From positions 62,001 through 126,000 of the forward strand of contig WLWY01000005.1 in NCBI GenBank assembly GCA_012103325.1: 64,000 bases of DNA, given 5' to 3'. Origin of the DNA: Alphaproteobacteria bacterium. GTDB taxonomy: Bacteria; Pseudomonadota; Alphaproteobacteria; UBA8366; GCA-2717185. This document shows, piece by piece, positions 8,526 to 17,800 of the stretch. The position numbers and the translations under genes were made by a program. The notes under the pieces are model-generated. The model was not told the DNA's origin. It made no database searches and saw nothing but the letters and a program-made list of their open reading frames with translations. Position 1 is the stretch's first letter. Every line of letters begins with the position of its first letter.

Positions 8526-9482
8526 ATGACAATGACTGAGACTAATCCGAAGCAGCGTGTCTCCGAACTGCCGGCGCAGCATCCGGCGGCACCGGCCACG
8601 CCGGCGCAGGGCCGTGCGCGCTTCTTCAACTCCGGCAATGCGTTCGATGTAAAGCTGCCGCCTGTGCCCGACCATGCTTTCGTCGAGGAACCCGCGCGGG
8701 CGCTGGACCCGGAAACGCCCACCGGCCTCATACTCTGCGATATCTCCGATCAACTCGCATGTCCCTTTCCGGCAACCTCTCCCTTGGTACTGGCGGGCTA
8801 CGCGCGCATCCGCGCGGGCGAAAAGCTGGCGACCGAGCCGCGGGCGAGTGGTGTCATTGCCTATGTCATCGAAGGCGCTGGCGTCACGCAGTGCGGCGAT
8901 GAAGAGGTCGCCTGGAACCGCGGCGATCTGACGCTGTTCCCGGGCGGATCCGTGCAGGATCATCGGGCGGGCGATGCCGATGCGGTTCTTTGGGTGGTCA
9001 GCAACGAGCCGCAAGTGGCGTTCGAAGGATTGCAGGCACCGGCGGCGGGCGATGCACCGACCGGCGTCGTGCATTACACGGCAGCCGAAATCACCGCGCA
9101 GATCGATTATCTTTACGATAATGCCGAGGAAGGGGAACTCCCCGGTTACGCGATCGTCTTTTCTTCCGAGCAACAGGAAGCCAACCGGAACGTGTTGCCG
9201 ACCTTGACGCTGGCGATGAACTCGCTGTCGGGCGGCAGCATGCAACGGCCGCACCGCCATAATTCCGTAGCGGTGTCTCTCGTGATCAGTGGTGAGGGCT
9301 GCTATTCGATGGTCGATGGTAACCGAAAGGATTGGGCGCCTTGGGCAACGACTATTACGCCGCCGGTCGCGGTACACTCACACCATAACAGTGGCAACAG
9401 CCGTGCGCTTTTTCTGATCGTCCAGGATGGTGGGATCTACTATCACACGCGCGCCATGGGGTTCGAATTCGCGGAGGCTTAA
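8526..9482 (+). CDS. Bicupin protein, gentisate dioxygenase-like
   Basis: About 318 residues with two cupin barrels. The first contains an RAGEKLATEPRASGVIAYVIEG strand pair, in which the usual histidines are mostly missing. The second has MQRPHRHNSVAVSLVISGEG plus a later HSHHNSG, giving the histidines for one metal site. This one-active-barrel pattern is that of gentisate 1,2-dioxygenase and relatives. The frame is open to 8400, but ATG 8526 (or 8532) follows GGTGAG and excludes an unlikely leader. The gene ends 4 bases before the next dioxygenase start, so they are co-transcribed. Confidence 0.75.
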   Translation: MTMTETNPKQRVSELPAQHPAAPATPAQGRARFFNSGNAFDVKLPPVPDHAFVEEPARALDPETPTGLILCDISDQLACPFPATSPLVLAGYARIRAGEKLATEPRASGVIAYVIEGAGVTQCGDEEVAWNRGDLTLFPGGSVQDHRAGDADAVLWVVSNEPQVAFEGLQAPAAGDAPTGVVHYTAAEITAQIDYLYDNAEEGELPGYAIVFSSEQQEANRNVLPTLTLAMNSLSGGSMQRPHRHNSVAVSLVISGEGCYSMVDGNRKDWAPWATTITPPVAVHSHHNSGNSRALFLIVQDGGIYYHTRAMGFEFAEA

Positions 9483-9486
9483 AGAC

Positions 9487-10380
9487 ATGGCAATGAGCGA
9501 TAGCTACGAACAGGCAGGCTTGGAGATCGAGCCGCTACATCCGGCGCTCGGCGCTGCCGTACGCGGCCTCGATCTGACACGGCCAATGTCGCAGGAGAGT
9601 TTTGTCGCCGTTCACGAGGCGTGGATGAAACATCTGGTCCTCGTCTTTCCCGACCAACCCGTCAGCGACGCGCAGCAAATCACCTTCGCGCGGATGTTCG
9701 GCGACTTGGAAACCCATCATCAGGACATCATCAAGTCGGCCCGGGAACCGGAAATCTTCCGGGTATCGAATGTCGACGATACCGGTAATCTTATGGAAGC
9801 CGATCATCCGACAGTCGCTCAGATTACGCTTGCGCAGCGCTGGCATACCGACAGCAGCTACCGCGCCACGCCATCGATGGGATCGATCTTGCATGGCATC
9901 GAGGTTGCGGAAACCGGCGGCGAGACTTGCTTCACCAACATGTACGAGGTGCACGAGGCGCTTCCCAACCGGCTCCGGCAGGCGGTAGGCGACCGCAAGT
10001 TGTGCCACGATTTTGGCCACCTCGCGACCCTCGCGCCCATCAAGCCGCTGAGCGAAGAAGAACGCGCCGCGATGCCGCCAGTCTGGCAGCCGATGCGCCG
10101 CCGCCACCCTGTGACCGGGCGCACCTCGTTGTACATCAGCCCGATTTACAACGACGCCATCGAAGGTATGGAGCAGGCGGCAGCGGTGGATCTCATCGCG
10201 GAGCTAACCAAATTCGCCGGGCGGCCGGATTTCGTTTATCGCCACCGCTGGTCGAACGACGACATCGTGATGTGGGACAATCGCTGCGCGATGCACCGCG
10301 TGACGCCTTACGATCTTGGCGAACGCCGCGTCATGCACCGCACCACCATCGTCGGCGACGGCCCAGTGATCGCCGCCTGA
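9487..10380 (+). CDS. TauD/TfdA family 2-oxoglutarate dioxygenase
   Basis: A 297-residue enzyme with His120-x-Asp122 (RWHTDSSYRATPS), distal His270 (CAMHRVTPYDLGERR) and Arg281 or Arg285 for 2-oxoglutarate. Of the three in the island it is closest in layout to taurine and 2,4-D dioxygenases. I start it at ATG 9487; the longer frame would overlap the cupin gene. The tight coupling to the bicupin suggests both handle one substrate, first hydroxylated or cleaved by this enzyme; that is inference. Confidence 0.88.
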   Translation: MAMSDSYEQAGLEIEPLHPALGAAVRGLDLTRPMSQESFVAVHEAWMKHLVLVFPDQPVSDAQQITFARMFGDLETHHQDIIKSAREPEIFRVSNVDDTGNLMEADHPTVAQITLAQRWHTDSSYRATPSMGSILHGIEVAETGGETCFTNMYEVHEALPNRLRQAVGDRKLCHDFGHLATLAPIKPLSEEERAAMPPVWQPMRRRHPVTGRTSLYISPIYNDAIEGMEQAAAVDLIAELTKFAGRPDFVYRHRWSNDDIVMWDNRCAMHRVTPYDLGERRVMHRTTIVGDGPVIAA

Positions 10381-10389
10381 ATGCAGCCG

Positions 10390-11265
10390 TTAGGCTAATT
10401 CCATTTGTGCAATAGCCGCGCGGCCGAGCAGACCATCGGGAGCCGCCAAGGTTTCGAGAATCTCGAAATGGTTTAGCCCTTCGCCGATCAAATGCGTGCA
10501 ATCATGATTCCGCGCGATGAGTGCGGCGGCGAAATCGTTCGTCTGACGCTGAAACTCGGGCGTCTCCTGAGTTCCATGCGCCAGAATGACAGGGCAGGCG
10601 ATGCGTTCGATATGCCGCATCGGACTCAAAAGCGCTTCGCTTTCGTCGGTAAACGTGACGTAAGAACTGCGAGCCGAAAGCCGCACGGGCTCCAAATCGT
10701 ACATTCCGCTGCAGAGCAAGGCGCCTTTGATCGCATCGTTCGGTAGATCGTACGCCTTTGGCCAATCGGCCGTCAGCGCGACACCGGCAAGATGTGCGCC
10801 GGAGGAATGCGCGGAAAGGAACAGCCGATCCCGGTCGCCACCGAAGCGATCTGCGTTTCGCCAGACCCAGGCAATGGCGCGGCGGACCTGATCGGCGATT
10901 GGCAGCAGGTCGCCGCCGCGATCCTGAACCCAGTCGAAATCGGGAACTACAAAGCGGGCTCCCGCCGGTACAAGGAGGCTGGCTGGGAATCCGTAGTCGG
11001 CCGCGGTGCCTGCCCGCCACGCGCCACCGTGAATGAAAATGTTGATCGGCGCGTTGGCCGTGCCGGTCCCATAAACGTCGAGCCCTTCCTTCCCGCCACC
11101 GCCATAGGCGAACCGTTTCGGCGGGCCAAGCCGCTTTCGGCAGTGTTTACTATTCACAACATAACGCGCGAGTATTTGTTCGCGATTAGCCGCATAAGCG
11201 GCTTGATCATAAGCCGCGTCGAGCTCCGACTGGGCCAGGTTTTGCCAGACAGCTTTGCCAGTCAT
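10390..11265 (-). CDS. Alpha/beta hydrolase, esterase/arylformamidase-like
   Basis: This 291-residue hydrolase has the oxyanion motif HGGAW and the nucleophile elbow SAHSSGAH. The acid is probably in the AHGTQETPEF segment and the histidine in EGLNHFEILE. The HGGxW motif and overall length match the BD-FAE/hormone-sensitive-lipase-like group that includes kynurenine formamidases. No other tryptophan-degradation gene is near. It converges on the dioxygenase gene with only 9 bases between stops. Confidence 0.8.
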   Translation of the reverse strand: MTGKAVWQNLAQSELDAAYDQAAYAANREQILARYVVNSKHCRKRLGPPKRFAYGGGGKEGLDVYGTGTANAPINIFIHGGAWRAGTAADYGFPASLLVPAGARFVVPDFDWVQDRGGDLLPIADQVRRAIAWVWRNADRFGGDRDRLFLSAHSSGAHLAGVALTADWPKAYDLPNDAIKGALLCSGMYDLEPVRLSARSSYVTFTDESEALLSPMRHIERIACPVILAHGTQETPEFQRQTNDFAAALIARNHDCTHLIGEGLNHFEILETLAAPDGLLGRAAIAQMELA

Positions 11266-11297
11266 GCCGTGCCTAGTCGTTTGGCGATGGGCGCGAG

Positions 11298-12533
11298 TTA
11301 GCCCGCGATGCGCGCCGCTTTCGATTTGTAGTTGTGCCGGCGCAGTTCCAGTCGGGCGATCTGCTGGCGGTGCACTTCATCGGGGCCGTCGGCGAAGCGC
11401 AGGGCGCGCATCCGTGACCACATGAAGGAGAGCGGAAACTCCTGGCTCATGGCGCCACCGCCATGTGCCTGCATCGCATCGTCGATGACTTTGAGCGCCA
11501 TATTCGGGGCAGCCACCTTAATCATCGCAATTTCCTGCCGGGCTTCTTTGTTGCCGACCGTATCCATCATATAGGCGGCCTTGAGCGTCAGCAGACGGCA
11601 CATCTCGATCTCGATGCGCGCGTTGGCGATACGCTCCTGCGTGACGCCGCGGTCGGCCAGTGTAACGCCCCAAGTAGTGCGTTCCATCGAGCGTTTGCAC
11701 ATTAGTTCCAGTGCACGTTCGGCGACGCCGACGATGCGCATGCAGTGATGGATCCGGCCCGGGCCAAGGCGGCCTTGCGCTATCTCGAAGCCGCGACCTT
11801 CGCCGAGCAGCATGTTGTCGGCAGGCACGCGAACATTGTCGAATTCGACTTCGCCATGACCGTGCGGCGCATCATCGAAGCCCATCACGTTGAGCATACG
11901 ATGCACCTTGATACCCGGTGTGTCGCGCGGGACTAGGATCATCGATTGTTGGTTATAGGTTGGCGCGTCCGGGTCTGTTTTGCCCATGACGATGAGGATT
12001 TTGCAGCGCGGATCGCCGATGCCCGAGGTCCACCATTTGCGCCCGTTGATGACATATTCGTCGCCGTCGCGTTCGATCCGGGTTTCGATGTTGGTGGCGT
12101 CGGAGGAGGCCACGCGCGGCTCCGTCATCGCGAAGGCAGAGCGGATTTCGCCCGCGAGCAATGGGTCGAGCCATTTACGTTGGTTTGCTTCGGAGGCATA
12201 GCGGACGAGGGTTTCCATGTTGCCGGTGTCCGGCGCGGAGCAGTTGAACACCTCTGGCGCCCAGTTGATGCGACCCATGATCTCGCACAACGGCGCGTAT
12301 TCCATGTTGGTCAAGCCGGCACCCTTATCGCTTTCCGGCAGGAACAAGTTCCAGAGGCCTTCTTCCTTCGCCTTGGCTTTCAGTTCTTCGAGAATTGGGA
12401 CTGCTGCCCAGCGGGTTTCGCCGCCGGCAACTTGCTCGGCATAGGTGCCTTCGTTCGGATAGACGTTTTCGTCCATGAACGCTTGAACGCGAAGCTGAAG
12501 TTCTCTTGTCTGCTCGGAAAATTCGAAGTCCAT
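11298..12533 (-). CDS. ACAD11-like acyl-CoA dehydrogenase
   Basis: A 411-residue acyl-CoA dehydrogenase with the N-terminal helical domain, the [16 protein letters not shown] flavin/substrate segment, and the C-terminal [13 protein letters not shown] and [11 protein letters not shown] motifs that mark the ACAD10/ACAD11 branch. ATG 12533 is preceded by AGGGAG at seven bases; the six extra upstream codons are not needed. In animals this domain is fused to an APH-type kinase; here such a kinase is a separate gene at 1165-2232. In the LvaA/LvaC-type route the dehydrogenase releases phosphate from 4-phosphoacyl-CoA to give an enoyl-CoA. That role here is inference. Confidence 0.88.
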   Translation of the reverse strand: MDFEFSEQTRELQLRVQAFMDENVYPNEGTYAEQVAGGETRWAAVPILEELKAKAKEEGLWNLFLPESDKGAGLTNMEYAPLCEIMGRINWAPEVFNCSAPDTGNMETLVRYASEANQRKWLDPLLAGEIRSAFAMTEPRVASSDATNIETRIERDGDEYVINGRKWWTSGIGDPRCKILIVMGKTDPDAPTYNQQSMILVPRDTPGIKVHRMLNVMGFDDAPHGHGEVEFDNVRVPADNMLLGEGRGFEIAQGRLGPGRIHHCMRIVGVAERALELMCKRSMERTTWGVTLADRGVTQERIANARIEIEMCRLLTLKAAYMMDTVGNKEARQEIAMIKVAAPNMALKVIDDAMQAHGGGAMSQEFPLSFMWSRMRALRFADGPDEVHRQQIARLELRRHNYKSKAARIAG

Positions 12534-12656
12534 GGGGCCACTCCCTGCCATCTCGGTGCGTTTGACGGCACCTTAGCGCGCGGGAGGCGGCGCAGGCTAC
12601 CCGCGGAGCGGGGAAAAAGGCGCGGTGGCGACGGCTGCGGCGATAGGACGCGCGGA

Positions 12657-13718
12657 TTACCCTGCGGCGCGGCGCCAGCCTTCCAAAATATTGCCGGCGT
12701 TCTCTTGCGCCATCGAGTCGAAATATTGCGTCATGCGGACGCCATACTCGGAGGTTAGGAAGTCGTCGAAGATGTCGACACTGTGCAAATGACAGACAAT
12801 GCGCGCATACGTTTCGCATTCCAGGCCGATCGCCTTGCTGGCGATGGCCAAGGCTTCGCCGGAACAATACAGCGAGTCCTCGGCCCAGCTCGACGGGATG
12901 CCGCACAATTCCTCGAACGTCTGCTTGAACAGGGTCAGATTGTCATGCGTCAGCGCATGCAGCAGCCTCGGACCGGGCTGTTCTCCTTCGATGTCTAAGG
13001 TAAGCTTGTCCTTGTTCGCTTCGAAGATGTCGCCGTCGATCGCTTCTAGAACCGCGTCCGAGACCGCGCGGTCGAAGCTTGGGTCATTGATCTGGAAGCG
13101 CTCGGCGATATAGCCGCGCAGTGACTCGCCGACCCAATCGGCCATGCGCATGGCCATATCGAGGTTCAGATCCTTTCTCCCCAGCAACGGTGCTTGAAAC
13201 GCTTCTGTGCTCTGGGATTGCGCTATCAGCCCGTCCATCGCCTCGCCGGACAACGTTGCACCGTCGTTTTTCAACAGGGACACCACGACATCCGTATCGC
13301 CGGTTTCGACCAGCGCATCGCCGACGGCGGGAGAAATCGTCTCGCGTTTCGTGACGGCGAGGGCGTGTTCCCGGGCATGCCGCGAGACGACATCAATCAA
13401 GTCCTGATCGCGGAGCATGGGGCTTTTTGCAAGCAAAGGGAAGGCGACATCAATGACGTCGTTGGCCAACAGGACGATGAGATCTTGAGGGGCGTCGTCG
13501 CGGCCTGATAATTGGTCCGCAAGGGCCCGGCGCACGGGCATTTCGACATCGCGGATCAATTGACGCAGGATGTCGCCGAGCAATGCCGATTCCGACTCGC
13601 GGAGTTTTCTACCAGGTGTTAGGCAAGCTTTTTCAAGAGCTTCCAACAGGTCCTGGCTTCCGGGAACACGGCCTGTGTTCGCGATCTCCCGAAGATGGTC
13701 GTATTCGTCAGTATGCAT
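12657..13718 (-). CDS. DUF2336 domain protein
   Basis: A 353-residue, almost wholly helical, acidic cytoplasmic protein. The first half repeats a pattern like HEAT repeats (LLANDVIDVAFPLLAKSPML, VVSRHAREHALAVTKRETIS), which is the signature of DUF2336, a family common in alphaproteobacteria and without assigned function. The second half (after about residue 200) contains the conserved all-helical extension. There is no catalytic motif. It is followed by the ACAD gene about 120 bases downstream and faces a long AT-rich intergenic region upstream. Confidence 0.8.
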   Translation of the reverse strand: MHTDEYDHLREIANTGRVPGSQDLLEALEKACLTPGRKLRESESALLGDILRQLIRDVEMPVRRALADQLSGRDDAPQDLIVLLANDVIDVAFPLLAKSPMLRDQDLIDVVSRHAREHALAVTKRETISPAVGDALVETGDTDVVVSLLKNDGATLSGEAMDGLIAQSQSTEAFQAPLLGRKDLNLDMAMRMADWVGESLRGYIAERFQINDPSFDRAVSDAVLEAIDGDIFEANKDKLTLDIEGEQPGPRLLHALTHDNLTLFKQTFEELCGIPSSWAEDSLYCSGEALAIASKAIGLECETYARIVCHLHSVDIFDDFLTSEYGVRMTQYFDSMAQENAGNILEGWRRAAG

Positions 13719-14135
13719 GGCAGTCTGTCAGGGAACCTTGAGGATCCTATAATGGAATTTATCTTCTAAAGAATTGCTAAAATGAAAGTGAAAGTCAAAT
13801 ATAATAAATATCGACAAATTTCTTAGTAAATAAATAGTTATTTGAAAATTATATACATAAAATTTTATATTTATTTGCTTTGTAATTTTTGTTCTTGGCC
13901 TTTTGGCACTTCGATCTTTCAAACGGCGCATAGTTAAAAAAAATTGGTTTATGTGACGTCAGTCACTGCGGGCAGGGCGGGTGTGTGGTTTTCTATAGTT
14001 GCTTGAGTGACAAGTTCGAGCGAGGCCGTGGGGGCAATTTGAACGTCGTTAATTTAGTTCGGCATCCTTGGCTTTCACGACGCTGTCACAACCAGCGCGC
14101 GTAAAAAGACCTACTGATTTGCTTGAGGCGGACTA
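13719..14135. other. AT-rich divergent intergenic region
   Basis: This stretch separates the leftward DUF2336 gene from the rightward sugar-transferase-like gene. From about 13737 to 13945 it is dominated by A and T, in sharp contrast with the GC-rich surroundings. Frames in it give low-complexity peptides (the 67-residue leftward one is rich in Ile, Phe, Tyr and Lys) and I do not regard them as genes. It may be a nucleoid-protein-bound regulatory region. A CRP-like palindrome sits at its right edge. Confidence 0.6.
13952..13967. promoter_or_regulatory. CRP/FNR-family-like binding site
   Basis: TGTGA, six bases, TCACT: nine of ten consensus positions of the Escherichia coli CRP half-site pair TGTGA-N6-TCACA. 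It lies about 170 bases before the sugar-transferase-like gene and about 230 bases upstream of the divergent DUF2336 gene. Alphaproteobacterial CRP/FNR regulators accept related sites. No regulator gene is adjacent, and one site found by eye can be chance. Confidence 0.35.
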
Positions 14136-14495
14136 ATGACGACACAGACAAAATCACTCGATATATCTCGCATCGCCGTTTCGGCCGGAAATCGGGTTTT
14201 CGCTGCGTTCTTCTTGATCTACTTCTCCCCCGTTTTGCTGGCGGTTGCGCTGCTAATAAAATTGGATTCGCACGGGCCGGTATTCTTGTGGCAAAGGCGT
14301 CGGGGCCCGAACGGTGAAATAGTTGCGTTGTTGGAATTTCGGACGAAGTTAAATGACGGTTCCAGTGACGCCTTCGAACGCATGACGAGTCAGACCGTTC
14401 TGGGAGCGTTTCTGTACGAGACTCGCCTCGATATGTTGCCGCGGCTCGTCAACATGCTGCGGGGCGAGGTTTCCTTTGGCGGCTTACTTCGGTAG
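14136..14495 (+). CDS. Truncated bacterial sugar-transferase-like membrane protein
   Basis: Only 119 residues, against about 200 or more for the catalytic domain of undecaprenyl-phosphate sugar transferases. Visible parts are one membrane segment (FAAFFLIYFSPVLLAVALLI), a degraded KLDSHGPVFLWQRRRGPNG resembling the family's DSPGPVFFxQxRxGxxG, and a C-terminal FLYETRLDMLPRLVNMLRGE resembling FLRxxSLDELPQLxNVLxGD. The middle is mostly missing and the usual C-terminal PR motif is lost (ends GGLLR). ATG 14136 follows GAGGCGG. It may be an inactive regulator like the small ExoX protein, or a decayed gene. A terminator follows at 14548. Confidence 0.6.
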   Translation: MTTQTKSLDISRIAVSAGNRVFAAFFLIYFSPVLLAVALLIKLDSHGPVFLWQRRRGPNGEIVALLEFRTKLNDGSSDAFERMTSQTVLGAFLYETRLDMLPRLVNMLRGEVSFGGLLR

Positions 14496-14547
14496 TATTT
14501 TACAGCGGTACGATCGACCTCCCATAAGGTTTTTCTGGATGGTGAAG

Positions 14548-14580
14548 GGGCGTTCCGCTGGTTCGGGACGCCCGTTTGTT
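14548..14580 (+). terminator. Rho-independent terminator
   Basis: Nine-base stem GGGCGTTCC / GGGACGCCC (one G-U pair), 8-base loop, followed by GTTTGTTTGT. It ends the transcript of the sugar-transferase-like gene about 50 bases after its stop. Confidence 0.65.
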
Positions 14581-14834
14581 TGTCCCTAATGCAGGAAAAT
14601 CGATTGAGACAGTGGCGAAATATAATTTCCTTGGTGCTCTCCATGCCGAACGAATCGTTCGTGAATGGCCGAGACCCTGGCCGTTGTTCGGAAGCGATAC
14701 TATCGCCTGCTTATAACAATTTGTTTTGCAACATTAAAACGGCGTTTAGCTTGACTCGTGATTTGCGGACCGTCTACACCAATTGGACGATGCGAAATTT
14801 GCGCAAATCGGCTGTAATCCTGGGGATAGGAATT

Positions 14835-14876
14835 GAATCCGCAGCGCTGCCGATTGTCGGCAGCCGCTGCGGATTC
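14835..14876 (+). promoter_or_regulatory. Long hairpin just upstream of the exoprotein start
   Basis: Left arm GAATCCGCAGCGCTGCCGA and right arm TCGGCAGCCGCTGCGGATTC pair over 19 bases with a single bulged base and a 3-base loop. It ends 12 bases before the ATG of the 1419-residue protein. No T-run follows, so it is not a simple terminator. No Shine-Dalgarno sequence separates it from the start codon, so it could control translation of the gene or stabilise its mRNA. Confidence 0.6.
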
Positions 14877-14888
14877 GTGGTTTAGAAA

Positions 14889-17800
14889 ATGGCGATCCCA
14901 AGACAACCAGGGAACGGGGAAAATCCGGGTGATATCCGGGGTGCTTCGGCGACCGACGCGACGACGATTGTCGAAGCCGCGTCGCAGGTGCCGCCAATGT
15001 TGCCCAGCGGCCAGTTCGCGAGCGACGCAGAATATCTCCAGCAGGGCGACGACCTGGTTCTGATTGGTACGGATGGCGCTACCGTTGTCGTTCGGGACTA
15101 CTTTCTGTCGGACCCCCCGCCTGACCTTTTGACACCGGAAGGGGGTCGCCTGACGCCGGCGATGGTTGATTCGTTCACCCCGCCGGAGGCTGTGGGCCAG
15201 TATGCGCAGGCCGGTGATAGCGCTGCTGCGCCGATCGGGCAGGCAACGAGTATTGTCGGACAGGTCTTCGTCGTGCGGACCAACGGTGTCCGTGAAACGA
15301 TCGGCGCTGGCGATGCGATCTACCAAGGCGATGTGATCGAGACGGCCGATGGAGGTGCCATTGATATTCTGTTTGTTGACAAGACCACTTTCGCGCTCGG
15401 CGGCGATGCGCGACTTGCCATCGACAAACTCGTCTACAACCCGGAAACGCATGAAGGTTCGTCCTCCTATTCGATCCTGAAGGGCATGTTCGTGTTTTCC
15501 AGCGGTGAGATTGCGAAAGTTAATCCGCTCGATATGACGGTGAAGACGACAGTCGCCACAATTGGCATTCGTGGCACGAAGGTTGCCGGCGACGTTAAGC
15601 CTGCCGGCGAAGAGAGCAAATTCACGATCCTCGAAGGCGAAATTATCGTCACGACCGACGCTGGCTACGTCGTCTTGGGCGAAGCCAATGAAACGACTTT
15701 CGTGACCGGGTTCGATGCGCCACCGACGGAAGCGGTTCTTCTCGATGAGAACGAGATCGATAACTTCTACGGTGATGTCAAGCGCATCTCGAATGACTTC
15801 TATGGCTCTGGCTCTTCTGACGGGCAGGGACTTAAGGGAGAAGGTGACGAGCCAAATCTCGAGAAATTGGCCGAGGAGCTCTCCGATCTTGCACCCGCAG
15901 CCGGTCCCGGTGGCGAAGGGGAAGGCGAGGGAGGCGCGCCTGAAGCCCCGGCGCTGCCGTCTCCAATCGATCCTGGAACGGGCTTCACGCCGGCGGAGAA
16001 CGATTTTGGCCTAGTCGTTGGCGGGAGTGGAACAGGCGGTGGTCCCGACGACGATGACGGTCTGGTTGACCCGCTCGGCGACAGTGGTGGCCGATCGGCC
16101 AATGGGCTGGGCCAACTCTTCGATCGCAGCGGTGAAACCGAGTCCGTGACTGTGCGCGGCACCGAAGGCGACGACACGATTATCGGCGGTGCAGGTGACG
16201 ATCTGCTCGCGGGGCTCGGAGGTAATGATTCCATAACCGGCGGTGACGGGAACGATCACATCACCGGCGGCGACGGCGACGATGTCGTTTCCGGTGGCGA
16301 CGGAGACGATGTGATCGTCGCCGGAAGCGGCGGCGGCGATGACAGCTATGATGGTGGCGACGGCACCGACACCATAATTTTCTCAAGCTCTTCCGCTCCG
16401 GTGACAATTAATCTAGAGACCGGTTTCGCAGATGGATTGGAAACCGAATTCGACTCGATCGCCAATATTGAGAATGTCGTCGGCGGCAGCGGTGATGACA
16501 CGATTACGGGAAATGCGAGTGACAACAGCATTTTTGGTGGTGACGGTAACGACGGCCTTAGCGGCGGTGATGGCTCTGACACCCTTGACGGCGGAAACGG
16601 CGACGACGGCATCGCAGGTGGAGCTGGTGCGGATCTGATTCACGGTGGCGATGGTGACGATTTCGGAACCGGCGGTATCGGGGACGATACGATCTTCGGC
16701 GGCGCCGGCGAAGACGGCTTGGCCGGTAATGACGGCGACGATGTGATCGATGGTGGTGACGACGCTGACGGAATCGATGGTGGCGAAGGGGACGACACGC
16801 TCCGCGGCGGCGGCGGCAACGATAAAATTGTCGGTAGCGCGGGCGACGATCTTCTGGAAGGTGGTGTTGGAGATGATGAGCTCGATGGCGGGACCGGCGC
16901 AAACTCGGTAATGGGCGACGCTGGCGACGACATTGGAATCGTCACGCTCGACCAGACGATCGATCTCTATGACGGCGGTGTTGGTAATGACGCTCTTTCC
17001 CTAAACCTGACGTCGAATAAATTTTCTGAAACGGCTGTTGTGGACGATTTTCTCGCGCTGCGGTCATTCGTCTCCGAGAATGCGGATCCGGAATCCGACA
17101 ACGGGGCGGTGGGCGTGTTTGGTGCTCTCGGTCTGAAAGTGACCAATTGGGAGTCTCTTGAGATCTTGGTTGATGGCGAGGCGGCGGATCTTGATGCCTC
17201 TACACCTAATCTTTCGGTTCTGCCAGCGGCTGGGAGTGAGGATAGTGCGATCTCGCTGGACATCGCAGCCACGCTAAGCGATCAGGATGGTTCGGAGATC
17301 CTATCAGTGATTGTCACCGATATCCCAGTTGGTGCCAAACTGTCCTCAGGCACGGAGAACGAGGATGGCAGTGTCACCTTGACTGCCGCGCAGCTGGATG
17401 GATTGACCATAACGCCACCGGCGGATAGCGATGAGGACTTCACGCTAACTATCAAGGCGGAAGCTCAGGAATCATCGAGCGGTGCGGTTTCGACTGCGTC
17501 GGCAGTGCTGCCAGTTACGGTACTAGCGGTGTCGGATGCACCGAAGATTTTTGATGTGGAAGCTCAATCAGCCCAGGCCGAACCGGTTCAGTTAATCCAC
17601 ATGCTTGAGACGGACACGCCGTTTTCTGATTTGCAGGATGGTGCATCGGTACCTGCGGACAAGCAGAACGGTGTCGAAATGTCGGACTTGGAGGTCGCGA
17701 ACGATCATCCAGTAACCGTGACATTTATGAGTGAAACCGCTGGATTCCATAACACGATTGGGTATTACAAAATCGCTGACGATGGGCAAATATTAGACGT

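Larger units (their letters stand above)
14496..14888 (+). other. Intergenic leader with terminator and hairpin
   Basis: About 390 bases between the sugar-transferase-like gene and the giant exoprotein gene. It holds a terminator at its left end and a long hairpin just before the exoprotein start. The 101-codon frame from 14580 has no family resemblance and runs into the hairpin, so I do not call it a gene. Confidence 0.5.

Noticed and set aside
11946..12758. A 270-codon rightward frame opposite the acyl-CoA dehydrogenase
   Set aside because: The opposite strand encodes a full ACAD with a ribosome-binding site; this frame has no recognisable domain.
13728..13931. 67-codon leftward frame in the AT-rich island
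   Set aside because: Ile/Phe/Lys-rich low-complexity product as expected from random AT-rich DNA.
14580..14885. 101-codon frame before the exoprotein
   Set aside because: No family resemblance, unusual composition, and its end lies in the hairpin; no ribosome-binding site.
16558..16902. Low-complexity leftward frame rich in Arg and His
   Set aside because: It is the reverse of the GGxGxD RTX repeats; composition explains it.
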